Made by a program: the position numbers and the translations under genes | Origin: Falsirhodobacter sp. 20TX0035 | GTDB taxonomy: Bacteria; Pseudomonadota; Alphaproteobacteria; Rhodobacterales; Rhodobacteraceae | Direction of reading: 5' to 3' | NCBI RefSeq assembly: GCF_028307215.1 | Contig: NZ_JAQMHV010000007.1 | Location: 61,782 to 125,781 of the forward strand | Length of the DNA stretch: 64,000 bases | Part shown: piece after piece, positions 55,814 to 64,000 of the stretch | Position numbering within the stretch: the stretch's first letter is position 1 | Layout: each line of letters opens with the position of its first letter | The notes under the pieces: generated by a model | What the model was told of the DNA's origin: nothing | Seen by the model: only the letters and a program-made list of their open reading frames with translations | Databases searched by the model: none

Positions 55814-55858
55814 TTTGTCCCGGTTGCGGAACGAGGGGCGGTCAGGCCCCCTGTCGCG

Positions 55859-57832
55859 TCAGCCGATCCGGCCGCCGCCCTGGCGCGTGATGGCGACCAC
55901 CGCCGGACGCACCGGCATGTCGTCCTTGAAGTCGGGCCAGCGGGTCGACAGATCCTCGTAATAGGACGGGCGGCCATGGCCCTCCCAATCCTCGCCGCCG
56001 TCGCCCGGATGCTGCACCGCGACGAAGAAGGTGGTCATGTCCTCGGTCGGGCAGGGGCCGCACATCTCTCCGCCCACCGGAACGCGGTAGAACAGGCGCG
56101 AGGTGCCGCGCGCGTCGCCTTCGGTGTCCACGGCCCAAAGGCCATCCGTCCGGCCCGTGTCGGCCATGGAGTTTCCGTCCGTCGACACCCACAGACGCCC
56201 GTCAGCGTCGATGGCCGCGTTGTCCGGCATCCCGAACCAGCCGTTCTTCGTCGTCTCGGTGGAGAAGGTGGCCCCCACCTCGGCGACCGAGGGATCGCCG
56301 CATTGCAGCAGGATTTCCCACGTGCCGGTCGTGGCAGTGAAGTCGCCGTCGGCTTCCAGAATCTCGATGATGTGGCCGAAGGCGTTTTCCACGCGCGGGT
56401 TGGCGGCGTTCGCCTCTTCGCGCTTGGTGTTGTTGGTCAGCATGACATAGGCGCGGCCCGTGGCGGGGTTTGGCTGGATGTCCTCGGGGCGGTCCATCGG
56501 GGTGGCGTTCAGCAGGTCGCCGGCGCGGCGCGTCTCGATCAGCACGTCGGCCTGCGAGGCGAAGCCGTTCTCAGCGGTCAGCGGGCCCTGGCCATGCACC
56601 AGCGGCATCCACTCCATCGACCCGTCCTCGTCGAAGCGGGCGACATAAAGCGTGCCGTCGTCCAGCAGGTCCATGTTGGCGGCGCGGTCGTCGGGGTTGT
56701 ATTTCCCTGTCGTCACAAACTTGTAGACGTAGTCGAAGCGTTCGTCGTCGCCGAGGTAGAAGACCACGCGGCCGTCCTTGGCCACGACGCTTTCGGCGCC
56801 CTCATGCTTGAAGCGGCCCAGCGCGGTGCGCTTCTTCGGGACCGAGTTCGGGTCCATCACATCCACCTCAACCACCCAGCCGAAGCGGTTCGGCTCGTTC
56901 GGCTCGGCTGCCAGATCGAAGCGCTTGTGGAAGTTGCCCCACTGGTAGGACCCGCCGGGGATGCCCAGACGGTCGTAGTTCCCGGCTTCGGCATGGCCGG
57001 CGGGCAGTTCGCCCAGGAAGTAGCCGTGGATGTTCTCCTCGGCCATGATGTAGGTGCCCCAGGGCGTAACGCCGCCGGCGCAGTTGTTGATGGTGCCGAA
57101 GACCTTGCGGCCCGAGGTGTCGGCCGTCGTCTGAAGACGCTCATGTCCGGCGGCGGGGCCGGTCAGCTGCATTTCCGTCTTGGCGGTGATGCGGCGGTTC
57201 AGCGCGCCGTCCACCACCGGCTGCCACTTTCCGTCGACCTTGCGGATTTCCACGATCGTGCCGCCATGGGCCGCCATCTCGATGTTGGCGCGATCCTCGG
57301 TGGCGTCGGCGACCTCCAGCTCTCCGTTCTGCATGGTCACGATGCCGGGGAACATCAGGTGTTCGTTCGTGTATTCGTGGTTCACGACCAGCAGGCCGCG
57401 ATCCGTGGCGCCGTCCAGCGGGATGAAGCCCACAAAGTCGTTGTTGTAGCCGAACTGGCGTTCCTGTGCGGCTTCGGACTGGTTCGTCGGATCGAACTCC
57501 GGCGCGTCGGCGAACAGCTTGTCGCCCCAGCGCAGCAGAACGTCCGCGTCATAACCTTCGGCCACGTGGTGATCGGCGTCAACGCCGGCCTCCACCTCGG
57601 GGAAGTTGAAGGCGGAGGCGGACTGGGCGCGCGCCTCGTCGGCGGCAAACAAGGCCACGGGCGACACGGTGGCCGCGATCGCGGCCGAGGCCATGGACCC
57701 CTTCAGGAACCCGCGACGGGAAAAGCGGGCGGCGATGATGTCCCCCATGGTGGGGTTCGCGGTCGGGTTCAGGCCGGGGCCTTCGGCCTCTTCCAGTTGC
57801 GACGTGCGGAAAATCTGGCTCTGCTTGGTCAT
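55859..57832 (-). CDS. phoX: PhoX-family Tat-exported phosphatase (DUF839)
   Basis: 657 residues. Ca/Fe-dependent periplasmic phosphatase releasing phosphate from organic esters. Twin-arginine signal RFSRRGFLKGSMASAA (about residues 38-52) after an N-region. Beta-propeller of the PhoX family; blocks include TPWGTYIMAEENIHGYF, GRFKHEGAESV, YKFVTTGKYNP, GPCPTEDMTTFFVAVQHPG. Start ATG 57832. A Pho-box-like element lies 51 bases upstream. Convergent with the Mn-catalase and divergent from a Hint-domain ORF. Confidence 0.93.
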   Translation of the reverse strand: MTKQSQIFRTSQLEEAEGPGLNPTANPTMGDIIAARFSRRGFLKGSMASAAIAATVSPVALFAADEARAQSASAFNFPEVEAGVDADHHVAEGYDADVLLRWGDKLFADAPEFDPTNQSEAAQERQFGYNNDFVGFIPLDGATDRGLLVVNHEYTNEHLMFPGIVTMQNGELEVADATEDRANIEMAAHGGTIVEIRKVDGKWQPVVDGALNRRITAKTEMQLTGPAAGHERLQTTADTSGRKVFGTINNCAGGVTPWGTYIMAEENIHGYFLGELPAGHAEAGNYDRLGIPGGSYQWGNFHKRFDLAAEPNEPNRFGWVVEVDVMDPNSVPKKRTALGRFKHEGAESVVAKDGRVVFYLGDDERFDYVYKFVTTGKYNPDDRAANMDLLDDGTLYVARFDEDGSMEWMPLVHGQGPLTAENGFASQADVLIETRRAGDLLNATPMDRPEDIQPNPATGRAYVMLTNNTKREEANAANPRVENAFGHIIEILEADGDFTATTGTWEILLQCGDPSVAEVGATFSTETTKNGWFGMPDNAAIDADGRLWVSTDGNSMADTGRTDGLWAVDTEGDARGTSRLFYRVPVGGEMCGPCPTEDMTTFFVAVQHPGDGGEDWEGHGRPSYYEDLSTRWPDFKDDMPVRPAVVAITRQGGGRIG

Positions 57833-57882
57833 GTGGGGTCCCTGGCATCAGCGGTGTGCGCCTGAAGCCATGGCAGCACTTC

Positions 57883-57900
57883 ATGTCAGATTTGCGACAC
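57883..57900 (-). promoter_or_regulatory. Candidate Pho box upstream of phoX
   Basis: Minus strand reads GTGTCGC-AAAT-CTGACAT; the consensus is two CTGTCAT-like units with an A/T-rich 4-base spacer. The second half matches 6 of 7, the first 4 of 7, spacer all A/T. Spacing 51 bases to the phoX ATG is suitable for PhoB activation. Confidence 0.6.
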
Positions 57901-57942
57901 ACCAGTAGAGTCGCCCCGACGGGCCAAACTTGTCTCAAATTG

Positions 57943-57987
57943 CATCTTTAAGATGTGTTGACTCACCCAAAGATTGTTTTGAACAAT
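57943..57987. promoter_or_regulatory. AT-rich intergenic segment with two perfect palindromes
   Basis: CATCTTTAAGATG (57943-57955, 13 bases) and ATTGTTTTGAACAAT (57973-57987, 15 bases) lie 17 bases apart in the phoX/Hint intergenic region, unusually A+T-rich for this window. A TATAAG box is at 57994-57999. Looks like operator sites of a repressor/activator plus a promoter on the plus strand; the regulator is unknown. Confidence 0.45.
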
Positions 57988-58121
57988 TCGCGGTATAAGC
58001 GGCGCCGACGCGGGAGGGCAAGATCGAAACCGGGGATTTTCAGGCGGAGCTTGATGTCGCAGCCCGTGGGGGTGCGCGCGGCCGGATCACGTTCGGACCA
58101 ACAGGGCCTGCACAGGGCGCA

Positions 58122-58796
58122 TTGGGGCGCGAGATTTTCGCGACCGAACCGTCGCCCGGCGCGCGGGGCCGGATCACCCTGGCCGATGGCACACGGCTGA
58201 GCGTTCCCCAGTCCCAGCGGATCATCTGCTTCACCCCCGGCGCCTTTATCCACACCCCCGCCGGCCTCCGCCCGATCGAGACGTTGGCGGCGGGCGATCT
58301 GGTCCTGACGCGCGACCATGGGCCGCAGCCTGTCCGGTGGATCGGCCGGACAGACCTGTGCGGCAGCGGGGATCTTGCGCCCGTCCGCATCCGCCCCGCG
58401 GCCTTGGCCGGTCTGACGGCGGACCTTGTCGTGTCCCCCCACCACCGCATGCTGATCGAAGGCGCGCGCGCCACGCGGCTGCACGCCGAGGCGGAGGTTC
58501 TGGCCACGGCCCGGCATCTGGTGGACGGCCGGCGCGTCACCGTGGAGGAGCGGGAGACCGTCACCTACCTCCACCTGCTGTTCGACCGGCATGAGGTGAT
58601 CTGGGCTAACGGGGCCCCCACCGAAAGCTACCACCCCGGCGATCATGGTCTGGGCGGCCTGTGCGACGCCGCGCGCGAGGGGTTATTTGCGGCCCTTCCG
58701 CAGCTGCGCGCCCTGCCCGAAAGCTATGGGCGCACCGCCCGTCGCGTCCTGACCCGGTCCGAGGCGGCGACGCTGTGGCACGCCGGCCGGCCCTGA
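58122..58796 (+). CDS. Hint-domain protein, 5' end uncertain
   Basis: 224 residues if the TTG at 58122 is used. Hint (Hedgehog/intein-like) domain: ICFTPGAFIHTPAGLRPIE, then LVLTRDHGPQPVRWIGR and VSPHHRMLIEG (the HH of block B), VTYLHLLFDRHEVIWANG. In Rhodobacterales such domains end large secreted RTX-type proteins. The reading frame is open back to 57999 but has no ATG or GTG; an ATG with a good GGAG site at 58054 is in another frame. So the gene may have a truncated or frameshifted 5' end. Next is a heme catalase gene. Confidence 0.65.
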   Translation: MGREIFATEPSPGARGRITLADGTRLSVPQSQRIICFTPGAFIHTPAGLRPIETLAAGDLVLTRDHGPQPVRWIGRTDLCGSGDLAPVRIRPAALAGLTADLVVSPHHRMLIEGARATRLHAEAEVLATARHLVDGRRVTVEERETVTYLHLLFDRHEVIWANGAPTESYHPGDHGLGGLCDAAREGLFAALPQLRALPESYGRTARRVLTRSEAATLWHAGRP

Positions 58797-58868
58797 TCCG
58801 CCGACCGGCGTTGAAGGCCCCGGCCGCAGGTCTACCTTTCGCTTCCACAGCCCTCGGGGAGAGACGCC

Positions 58869-60542
<1,674 letters not shown>

Positions 60543-60884
60543 GCACCAAGCGACCACGACCCTGCAAAGGCCGCAGCGACGCGGCCTTTGTGCATAGGTA
60601 ATGGCGCTTTTGGTGGCGGTCGGAAGTCCGATGTGGGCGCCAACCTGACGATCTTGGGTGACCCCGGCGCCTGTGTCACACGGGTCGCAGCGCGCGGCAA
60701 CCGGCCGAAATCATAGGTCAACGGGTGCTTACGTGAACCGCAGGCTCGTGCCATTCGGTAACCTAGCCTGCTGCGGGCCCCGACGCGTGGCTGGACATCC
60801 TCTTGTCGCGGCTGCAGCGTCGAACGGGCGCGTCGTCGCATATTGACGGGGTCAGGCACGCGGCCACTCCGTCATCCATCCACA
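60543..60884. other. 342-base stretch with no confident gene
   Basis: Between the heme catalase and the barstar-like gene. Apart from the terminator it holds a short plus-strand reading stretch at about 60598-60716 (reads like GNGAFGGGRKSDVGANLTILGDPGA) that resembles the start of a bactofilin/beta-helix protein but ends in a TAG without a start codon; and a GGCGCC inverted repeat around it. Possibly a decayed gene fragment. Confidence 0.4.
60564..60592 (+). terminator. Probable terminator after the heme catalase
   Basis: CAAAGGCCGC / GCGGCCTTTG with a 6-nt loop, 22 bases after the stop; followed by TGTGCAT, a weak T tract. Confidence 0.65.
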
Positions 60885-61277
60885 CTACCCCTCGATCAGG
60901 CGGATGTTGGGGTGGCCGGCGATGATGTCGCACACGATCCGGTAATAGGTGGGGCCTTCGCCACGCTCCAGCGCGTCCAGTTGCGCCTGGATGCGGCGGC
61001 TGTCGTAGGGCGGGGACAGCTTGGTCAGAAGCCACTTCCGCGTCGCTTCATACCCCAGCGACTGGCAGGAGATCCGGCTGTCCCGCCACAGCAGGGTCGC
61101 GTCGGTCTGGCCCGCCAGCGCGCCGTAGCCGCCGTGCAGAAGATCGTCCAGCGCGTCGAGGCTTTGGCCCAGACGCCACTCCTCGCCGGCCATGAAGACG
61201 CGGTTGATCTCGTCATAAAAGCCGGGAATGTCGTGGATGCGCGATCCTTCCAGCACAAGGCAGGGATCTGTGGTCAT
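60885..61277 (-). CDS. Barstar-like ribonuclease-inhibitor family protein
   Basis: 130 residues, acidic-leaning, cytosolic. The stretch GSRIHDIPGFYDEINRVF, then GQSLDALDDLLHGGYG, resembles barstar's 'NLDALWD' helix with its Asp residues that dock into a barnase-like RNase. The C-terminal IAGHPNIRLIEG is shared by a proteobacterial barstar-like subgroup. No RNase/toxin gene is next to it, so it is an orphan. AAAGGA precedes ATG 61277. The family call is by motif resemblance only. Confidence 0.65.
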   Translation of the reverse strand: MTTDPCLVLEGSRIHDIPGFYDEINRVFMAGEEWRLGQSLDALDDLLHGGYGALAGQTDATLLWRDSRISCQSLGYEATRKWLLTKLSPPYDSRRIQAQLDALERGEGPTYYRIVCDIIAGHPNIRLIEG

Positions 61278-61391
61278 GGCGGTCCTTTCCTGCGTCCCGA
61301 CCAACGGCCGGGGTCACGAGCGTGTTCCTTCGGGGAACCATCCCCCACCTTCGGTCGCTGTTACAGGAGACCAGCGAAAGGACGGCTTTTC

Positions 61392-61979
61392 ATGAACCAT
61401 GATGATCGCAGCGCCATCGACACCCTGTTTTCCAACCTCGCCACGGTGGAACGGCAGATGCCAAACCGCGACGCCGAGGCGGAGCGCGTGATCCGCGAGG
61501 CGCTGGATCGGCAACCCTCCGCCGCCTATTACATGGCGCAGACGGTTATCATGCAGCAGAAGGCGCTGGAAACCGCGCAGAAGCGGATTGAGGATCTTGA
61601 GGCTCGGCCCGCAAGCGCTCCGGCCTCTGCCGAACCGGCCCGTCGCGGGGGCTTCTTCTCCGGCTTCGGCGGTGGTTCGGTGCCCAAGGTGTCGCGCAAC
61701 TCTCCGTTCCAGAACCACTCGTCCTCGCCTTTCCAGAACCGTGGGGGCGGCGGCGGTTTCCTTGCGGGGGCGGCACAGACGGCCATGGGCGTGGCGGGCG
61801 GTGTGCTGCTGGGCAACGCCTTGGCCGGCATGTTCGGCGGCGGCGCGATGGCCGGGGAGGCGCCCGAAGACACCCCGCAGGACGAGGCCCAGACCGAGGA
61901 GGCCCCGGCCGAAGACAACGCCGACTGGGACAACGATTCCGGCGCCTATGACGACGGCGGCTATGACGAGGGTGAGTGA
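61392..61979 (+). CDS. DUF2076 domain protein
   Basis: 195 residues. DUF2076: N-terminal helical coiled coil (DDRSAIDTLFSNLATVERQM, AAYYMAQTVIMQQKALETAQKRIEDLE split), followed by a Gly/Ser/Phe-rich linker (GGFFSGFGGGS, SPFQNHSSSPFQN) with hydrophobic LAGAAQTAMGVAGGVLLGNALAGMFGGGA, and an acidic Asp/Glu tail with GAYDDGGYDEGE. Function unknown; the hydrophobic Gly-rich stretch may be a membrane or glycine-zipper segment. ATG 61392 has AAAGGA 12 bases upstream. Confidence 0.83.
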   Translation: MNHDDRSAIDTLFSNLATVERQMPNRDAEAERVIREALDRQPSAAYYMAQTVIMQQKALETAQKRIEDLEARPASAPASAEPARRGGFFSGFGGGSVPKVSRNSPFQNHSSSPFQNRGGGGGFLAGAAQTAMGVAGGVLLGNALAGMFGGGAMAGEAPEDTPQDEAQTEEAPAEDNADWDNDSGAYDDGGYDEGE

Positions 61980-62006
61980 TCGCATCCAACCACGAGGAAT
62001 CCGCAC

Positions 62007-62771
62007 ATGAAGCAGACCGGCAACACCATCCTGATCACCGGGGGCGGCTCCGGCATCGGGCGCGCCCTAGCGCACCGGTTCCACGACGCGGGCAACACCG
62101 TCATCGTCGCCGGACGCCGGGCGGAGGTGCTGGAGGAGGCCATCGCCGGACGTCCCCGGATGCACGCCCTGACGCTGGACATCGAGGGCGCCGACGGCGT
62201 GGCCGATTTCGCCAAGCGCCTTCTGGCGGCGCATCCGGCGGTGAACGTGGTGATCAACAACGCGGGCATCATGCGGTTTGAGGACGTCTCGGCCGCCCGT
62301 GACCTGACGGATGCCGAGGCGACGGTGACCACGAACCTGCTGGGCCCCATCCGGCTGACGAACGCGCTGATCGACCATCTGAAGGCGCAGCCGGATGCGG
62401 TCCTTGTGAACGTCACCTCGGGGCTGGCCTTTGTTCCGCTGCTGACGACGCCCACCTACAATGCCACGAAGGCCGCGCTGCACTCCTACACCGTCGCGCT
62501 GCGCGAGATTCTGAAGGGGCAGGTGGAGGTGATCGAGCTGGCACCGCCCGCCGTGCAGACCGGGCTGACGCCGGGGCAGGAAAGCCGCCCCGGTTATCAG
62601 CCGCTGGACGATTTCACCGACGAGGTAATGGCGCTCTTTGCCCGCGATCCCACACCCACCGAGATCCTGGTGGAGCGGGTGGGCGTCCTGCGGCAGGCCG
62701 AGGCGGAGGGGCGGTTCGACGAGACGCTGGCCAAGCTGAACGCCTTTGCCCAATCGGCACGCGAGGGCTGA
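62007..62771 (+). CDS. Short-chain dehydrogenase/reductase (DltE-like)
   Basis: 254 residues. Classical SDR: TGGGSGIGRALA (NADP site), NNAGIM, Ser in VTSGLAFVP, YNATK catalytic Tyr-x-x-x-Lys. Resembles the DltE-type subgroup; substrate unknown. GAGGAA before ATG 62007. 27 bases after the DUF2076 gene, so probably co-transcribed. Confidence 0.9.
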   Translation: MKQTGNTILITGGGSGIGRALAHRFHDAGNTVIVAGRRAEVLEEAIAGRPRMHALTLDIEGADGVADFAKRLLAAHPAVNVVINNAGIMRFEDVSAARDLTDAEATVTTNLLGPIRLTNALIDHLKAQPDAVLVNVTSGLAFVPLLTTPTYNATKAALHSYTVALREILKGQVEVIELAPPAVQTGLTPGQESRPGYQPLDDFTDEVMALFARDPTPTEILVERVGVLRQAEAEGRFDETLAKLNAFAQSAREG

Positions 62772-62880
62772 ACCCCCGTCATCAATTTCCAAGGGGGCGG
62801 CGGCCTGTCCGCCGATCCCCGCACCGCAGTTGTGTTGGCCTGTTTCTGCCAGCGCGTATACGATTAGAAAGGACTTACCG

Positions 62881-63342
62881 ATGAGCATTTTTAGCAAGAT
62901 CAAGGGCGCCATCTTCGGCAAGGCGGAGGCGGCCGAACGGTCCGCACCCTCCACCACCCCCGCTTCCACCCCGGCCCCCGCGCCGCAGAAGGATGTCGCG
63001 GCTTCGGCCCCGCAGACCACCCCCGCCGCTCCGGCTCCCTCGGCCGCACCCGCCCCGACCTCTGCCGCCCCGACGCCGGCTGCCCCGGTCGATGTGATGG
63101 CAAGCCTTGAGGCGACCGCAAAGGCGAAGGGGTCGGACCTGAACTGGCGCACCTCCATCGTTGACCTGATGAAGCTGCTGGACATCGATTCGAGCCTCGC
63201 CAACCGCAAGGATCTGGCCAAGGAGCTGCATTACACCGGCGATCTGGACGGCAGCGCCGAGATGAACATCTGGCTGCACAAGGCCGTGATGCGCGAACTG
63301 GCCAAGAACGGCGGCAAGGTGCCGTCCGAACTGACGGACTAA
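62881..63342 (+). CDS. DUF3597 domain protein
   Basis: 153 residues. N-terminal helix (MSIFSKIKGAIFGKAEAAE), a Pro/Ala/Thr-rich low-complexity linker (about 22-68), and a compact C-terminal domain with VMASLEATAKAKGSDLNWRTSIVDLMKLLDIDSSLANRKDLAKELHY split and DGSAEMNIWLHKAVMRELAKNGG. This is the DUF3597 family, formerly noted near LysM proteins; function unknown. AAAGGA before ATG 62881. A GGCCGG/CCGGCC hairpin follows the stop (63373-63389 region) without a clear T tract. Confidence 0.85.
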   Translation: MSIFSKIKGAIFGKAEAAERSAPSTTPASTPAPAPQKDVAASAPQTTPAAPAPSAAPAPTSAAPTPAAPVDVMASLEATAKAKGSDLNWRTSIVDLMKLLDIDSSLANRKDLAKELHYTGDLDGSAEMNIWLHKAVMRELAKNGGKVPSELTD

Positions 63343-63596
63343 GCCCCGAAGGACGTTGCGGTGGGCCGGTCCTTCCGGCCTGCCGCACAAGCGCCTTATT
63401 GCCGCGCGACAGTGCAAAAAGCATCGCGGCCGGTAGGTGTGGCGCTGAGAAGGCCTCTCGTCAACGCCTGAGGTGTCTGAACAAGGCTGTGGAACATCTA
63501 CCAGCGCCTTAACAAAGCATTATCAAGCAGGACGACAATCAACGGGCGACGTCATCACGAGTGTGAACGGCGTAATCGGCCCCGACTTCCCCTGAC
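63343..63596. other. Intergenic stretch, no gene seen
   Basis: About 250 bases between the DUF3597 stop and the RTX remnant. Contains a weak GC hairpin shortly after the DUF3597 stop and a less G+C-rich second half (63480-63560) with no convincing ORF on either strand. Confidence 0.5.
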
Positions 63597-64000
63597 ACGT
63601 CGATCAAGTTCGATGCCGCGGATCCCTATATGAACGTCTTCTAATACGGCGAGGGCAACGACACTCTCTTTGGCGATCATTCGGGCAACACTTTCACCGC
63701 AGCGGATGTCGAGCGGATCGACGGCGGTGCGGGCAACGGTACGATCCGGGGTGACGCGGGCGCCGACAACCTGATCGGCGCGGCCAGCAACGATTTGATC
63801 TTGGGCGGCGCGGGCAATGACACAGTGCGGGGCGGCACGGGCGCCGACCCGATGGATGGCGGCACAAAAGTTGAGACCGAGGATCACCGATCACCGTCAC
63901 GGGCGGCAGCCAAGCTGCGAACGGCGCCGACATCCTGGACCTGAGCGGGGCCACTGGCTGGCGCAACCTGCCCGGCAACGTGGCGGGCACGGGCCAGATC
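63597..64000 (+). pseudogene. Decayed RTX (hemolysin-type calcium-binding) gene fragment
   Basis: Frame 3 reads SIKFDAADPYMNVF, then TAA at 63642, then YGEGNDTLFGD, GGAGNGT, GDAGADNLIG, GGAGNDTVRGGTGAD, and stops at 63942. Repeats follow GGxGxDxUx but several Asp/Gly are lost (NGT, AASND, DPMDGG). From about 63890 the next frame carries on with TGGSQAANGADILDLSGATGWRNLPG, a typical C-terminal RTX continuation, showing a frameshift. No start codon or signal. Continues past the window, where intact sequence could exist. Confidence 0.7.

Noticed and set aside
61320..61345. GTTCC-TTCG-GGAAC inverted repeat between barstar-like and DUF2076 genes considered as an EcfG promoter
   Set aside because: The GGAAC has no CGTT-like -10 at 16-17 bases (nearest TGTT is about 20 away); it is more likely a small hairpin.

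Overview
The window looks like a piece of an alphaproteobacterial chromosome, most likely Rhodobacterales (Rhodobacteraceae/Paracoccaceae). The base composition is strongly G+C-rich (about two thirds by eye), genes are tightly packed with many ATGA/TGATG overlaps, and the gene content is typical of that order: RlmN, IalB-family protein, DUF2794, an MlaA-MlaC pair, a PrtD/HlyD-type secretion pair, split MnmD/MnmC(o)-type genes, Hint/RTX proteins and orphan ChoX. No tRNA, rRNA, CRISPR array or intact insertion sequence was seen.

Layout. 1-9.6 kb: core metabolism and translation (dapD 3' truncated by the window edge, LOG-family protein, rlmN, IalB-like protein, zinc-type asparaginase, NlpC/P60 and M17 peptidases, carbonic anhydrase, asd). 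9.7-11.3 kb: a two-gene glycosyltransferase operon (GT4 plus a GT29/sialyltransferase-like protein). 11.4-16.9 kb: a GH13 glucosidase, rsfS-rlmH, and leuC-leuD behind a promoter, a short leader ORF and a hairpin. 17-26 kb: DNase I-fold protein, the divergent MnmC(o)-like/mnmD pair, EamA transporter, lytic transglycosylase, dapA, smpB, sseA and an aminotransferase. 26-34.8 kb: glnK-amtB, a class A PBP, mlaA-mlaC, and a type I secretion ABC/HlyD pair. 34.9-47.9 kb: small enzymes (RidA, GDPD, peroxiredoxin, rsmD, map, CinA-type protein, OmpA-like protein, S-formylglutathione hydrolase), then choX and a Gfo/Idh/MocA oxidoreductase. 47.9-52.6 kb: cyoABCD quinol oxidase with an upstream ZIP transporter.

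52.7-63.3 kb is the most accessory-looking part, dominated by stress functions: DUF4142 protein, two four-helix YciE/YciF-type ferritin-like proteins, manganese catalase, Tat-exported PhoX phosphatase with a good candidate Pho box, a Hint-domain protein without a clear start, a heme catalase, an orphan barstar-like protein, and DUF2076/SDR/DUF3597 genes. 63.4-64 kb carries a decayed RTX (calcium-binding repeat) gene with stops and a frameshift.

Functional links: dapD, dapA and asd feed lysine/diaminopimelate synthesis; PBP1A, the lytic transglycosylase and the NlpC/P60 protein remodel peptidoglycan; MlaA/MlaC maintain outer-membrane lipid asymmetry; PII/AmtB handle ammonium; peroxiredoxin plus two unrelated catalases remove peroxides. 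I found no single convincing new multi-gene system. The strongest leads are the GT29-like gene, the leuC leader/hairpin, a terminator that contains the next gene's start codon, the stress-gene block, and the Hint/RTX remnants with an orphan type I exporter.
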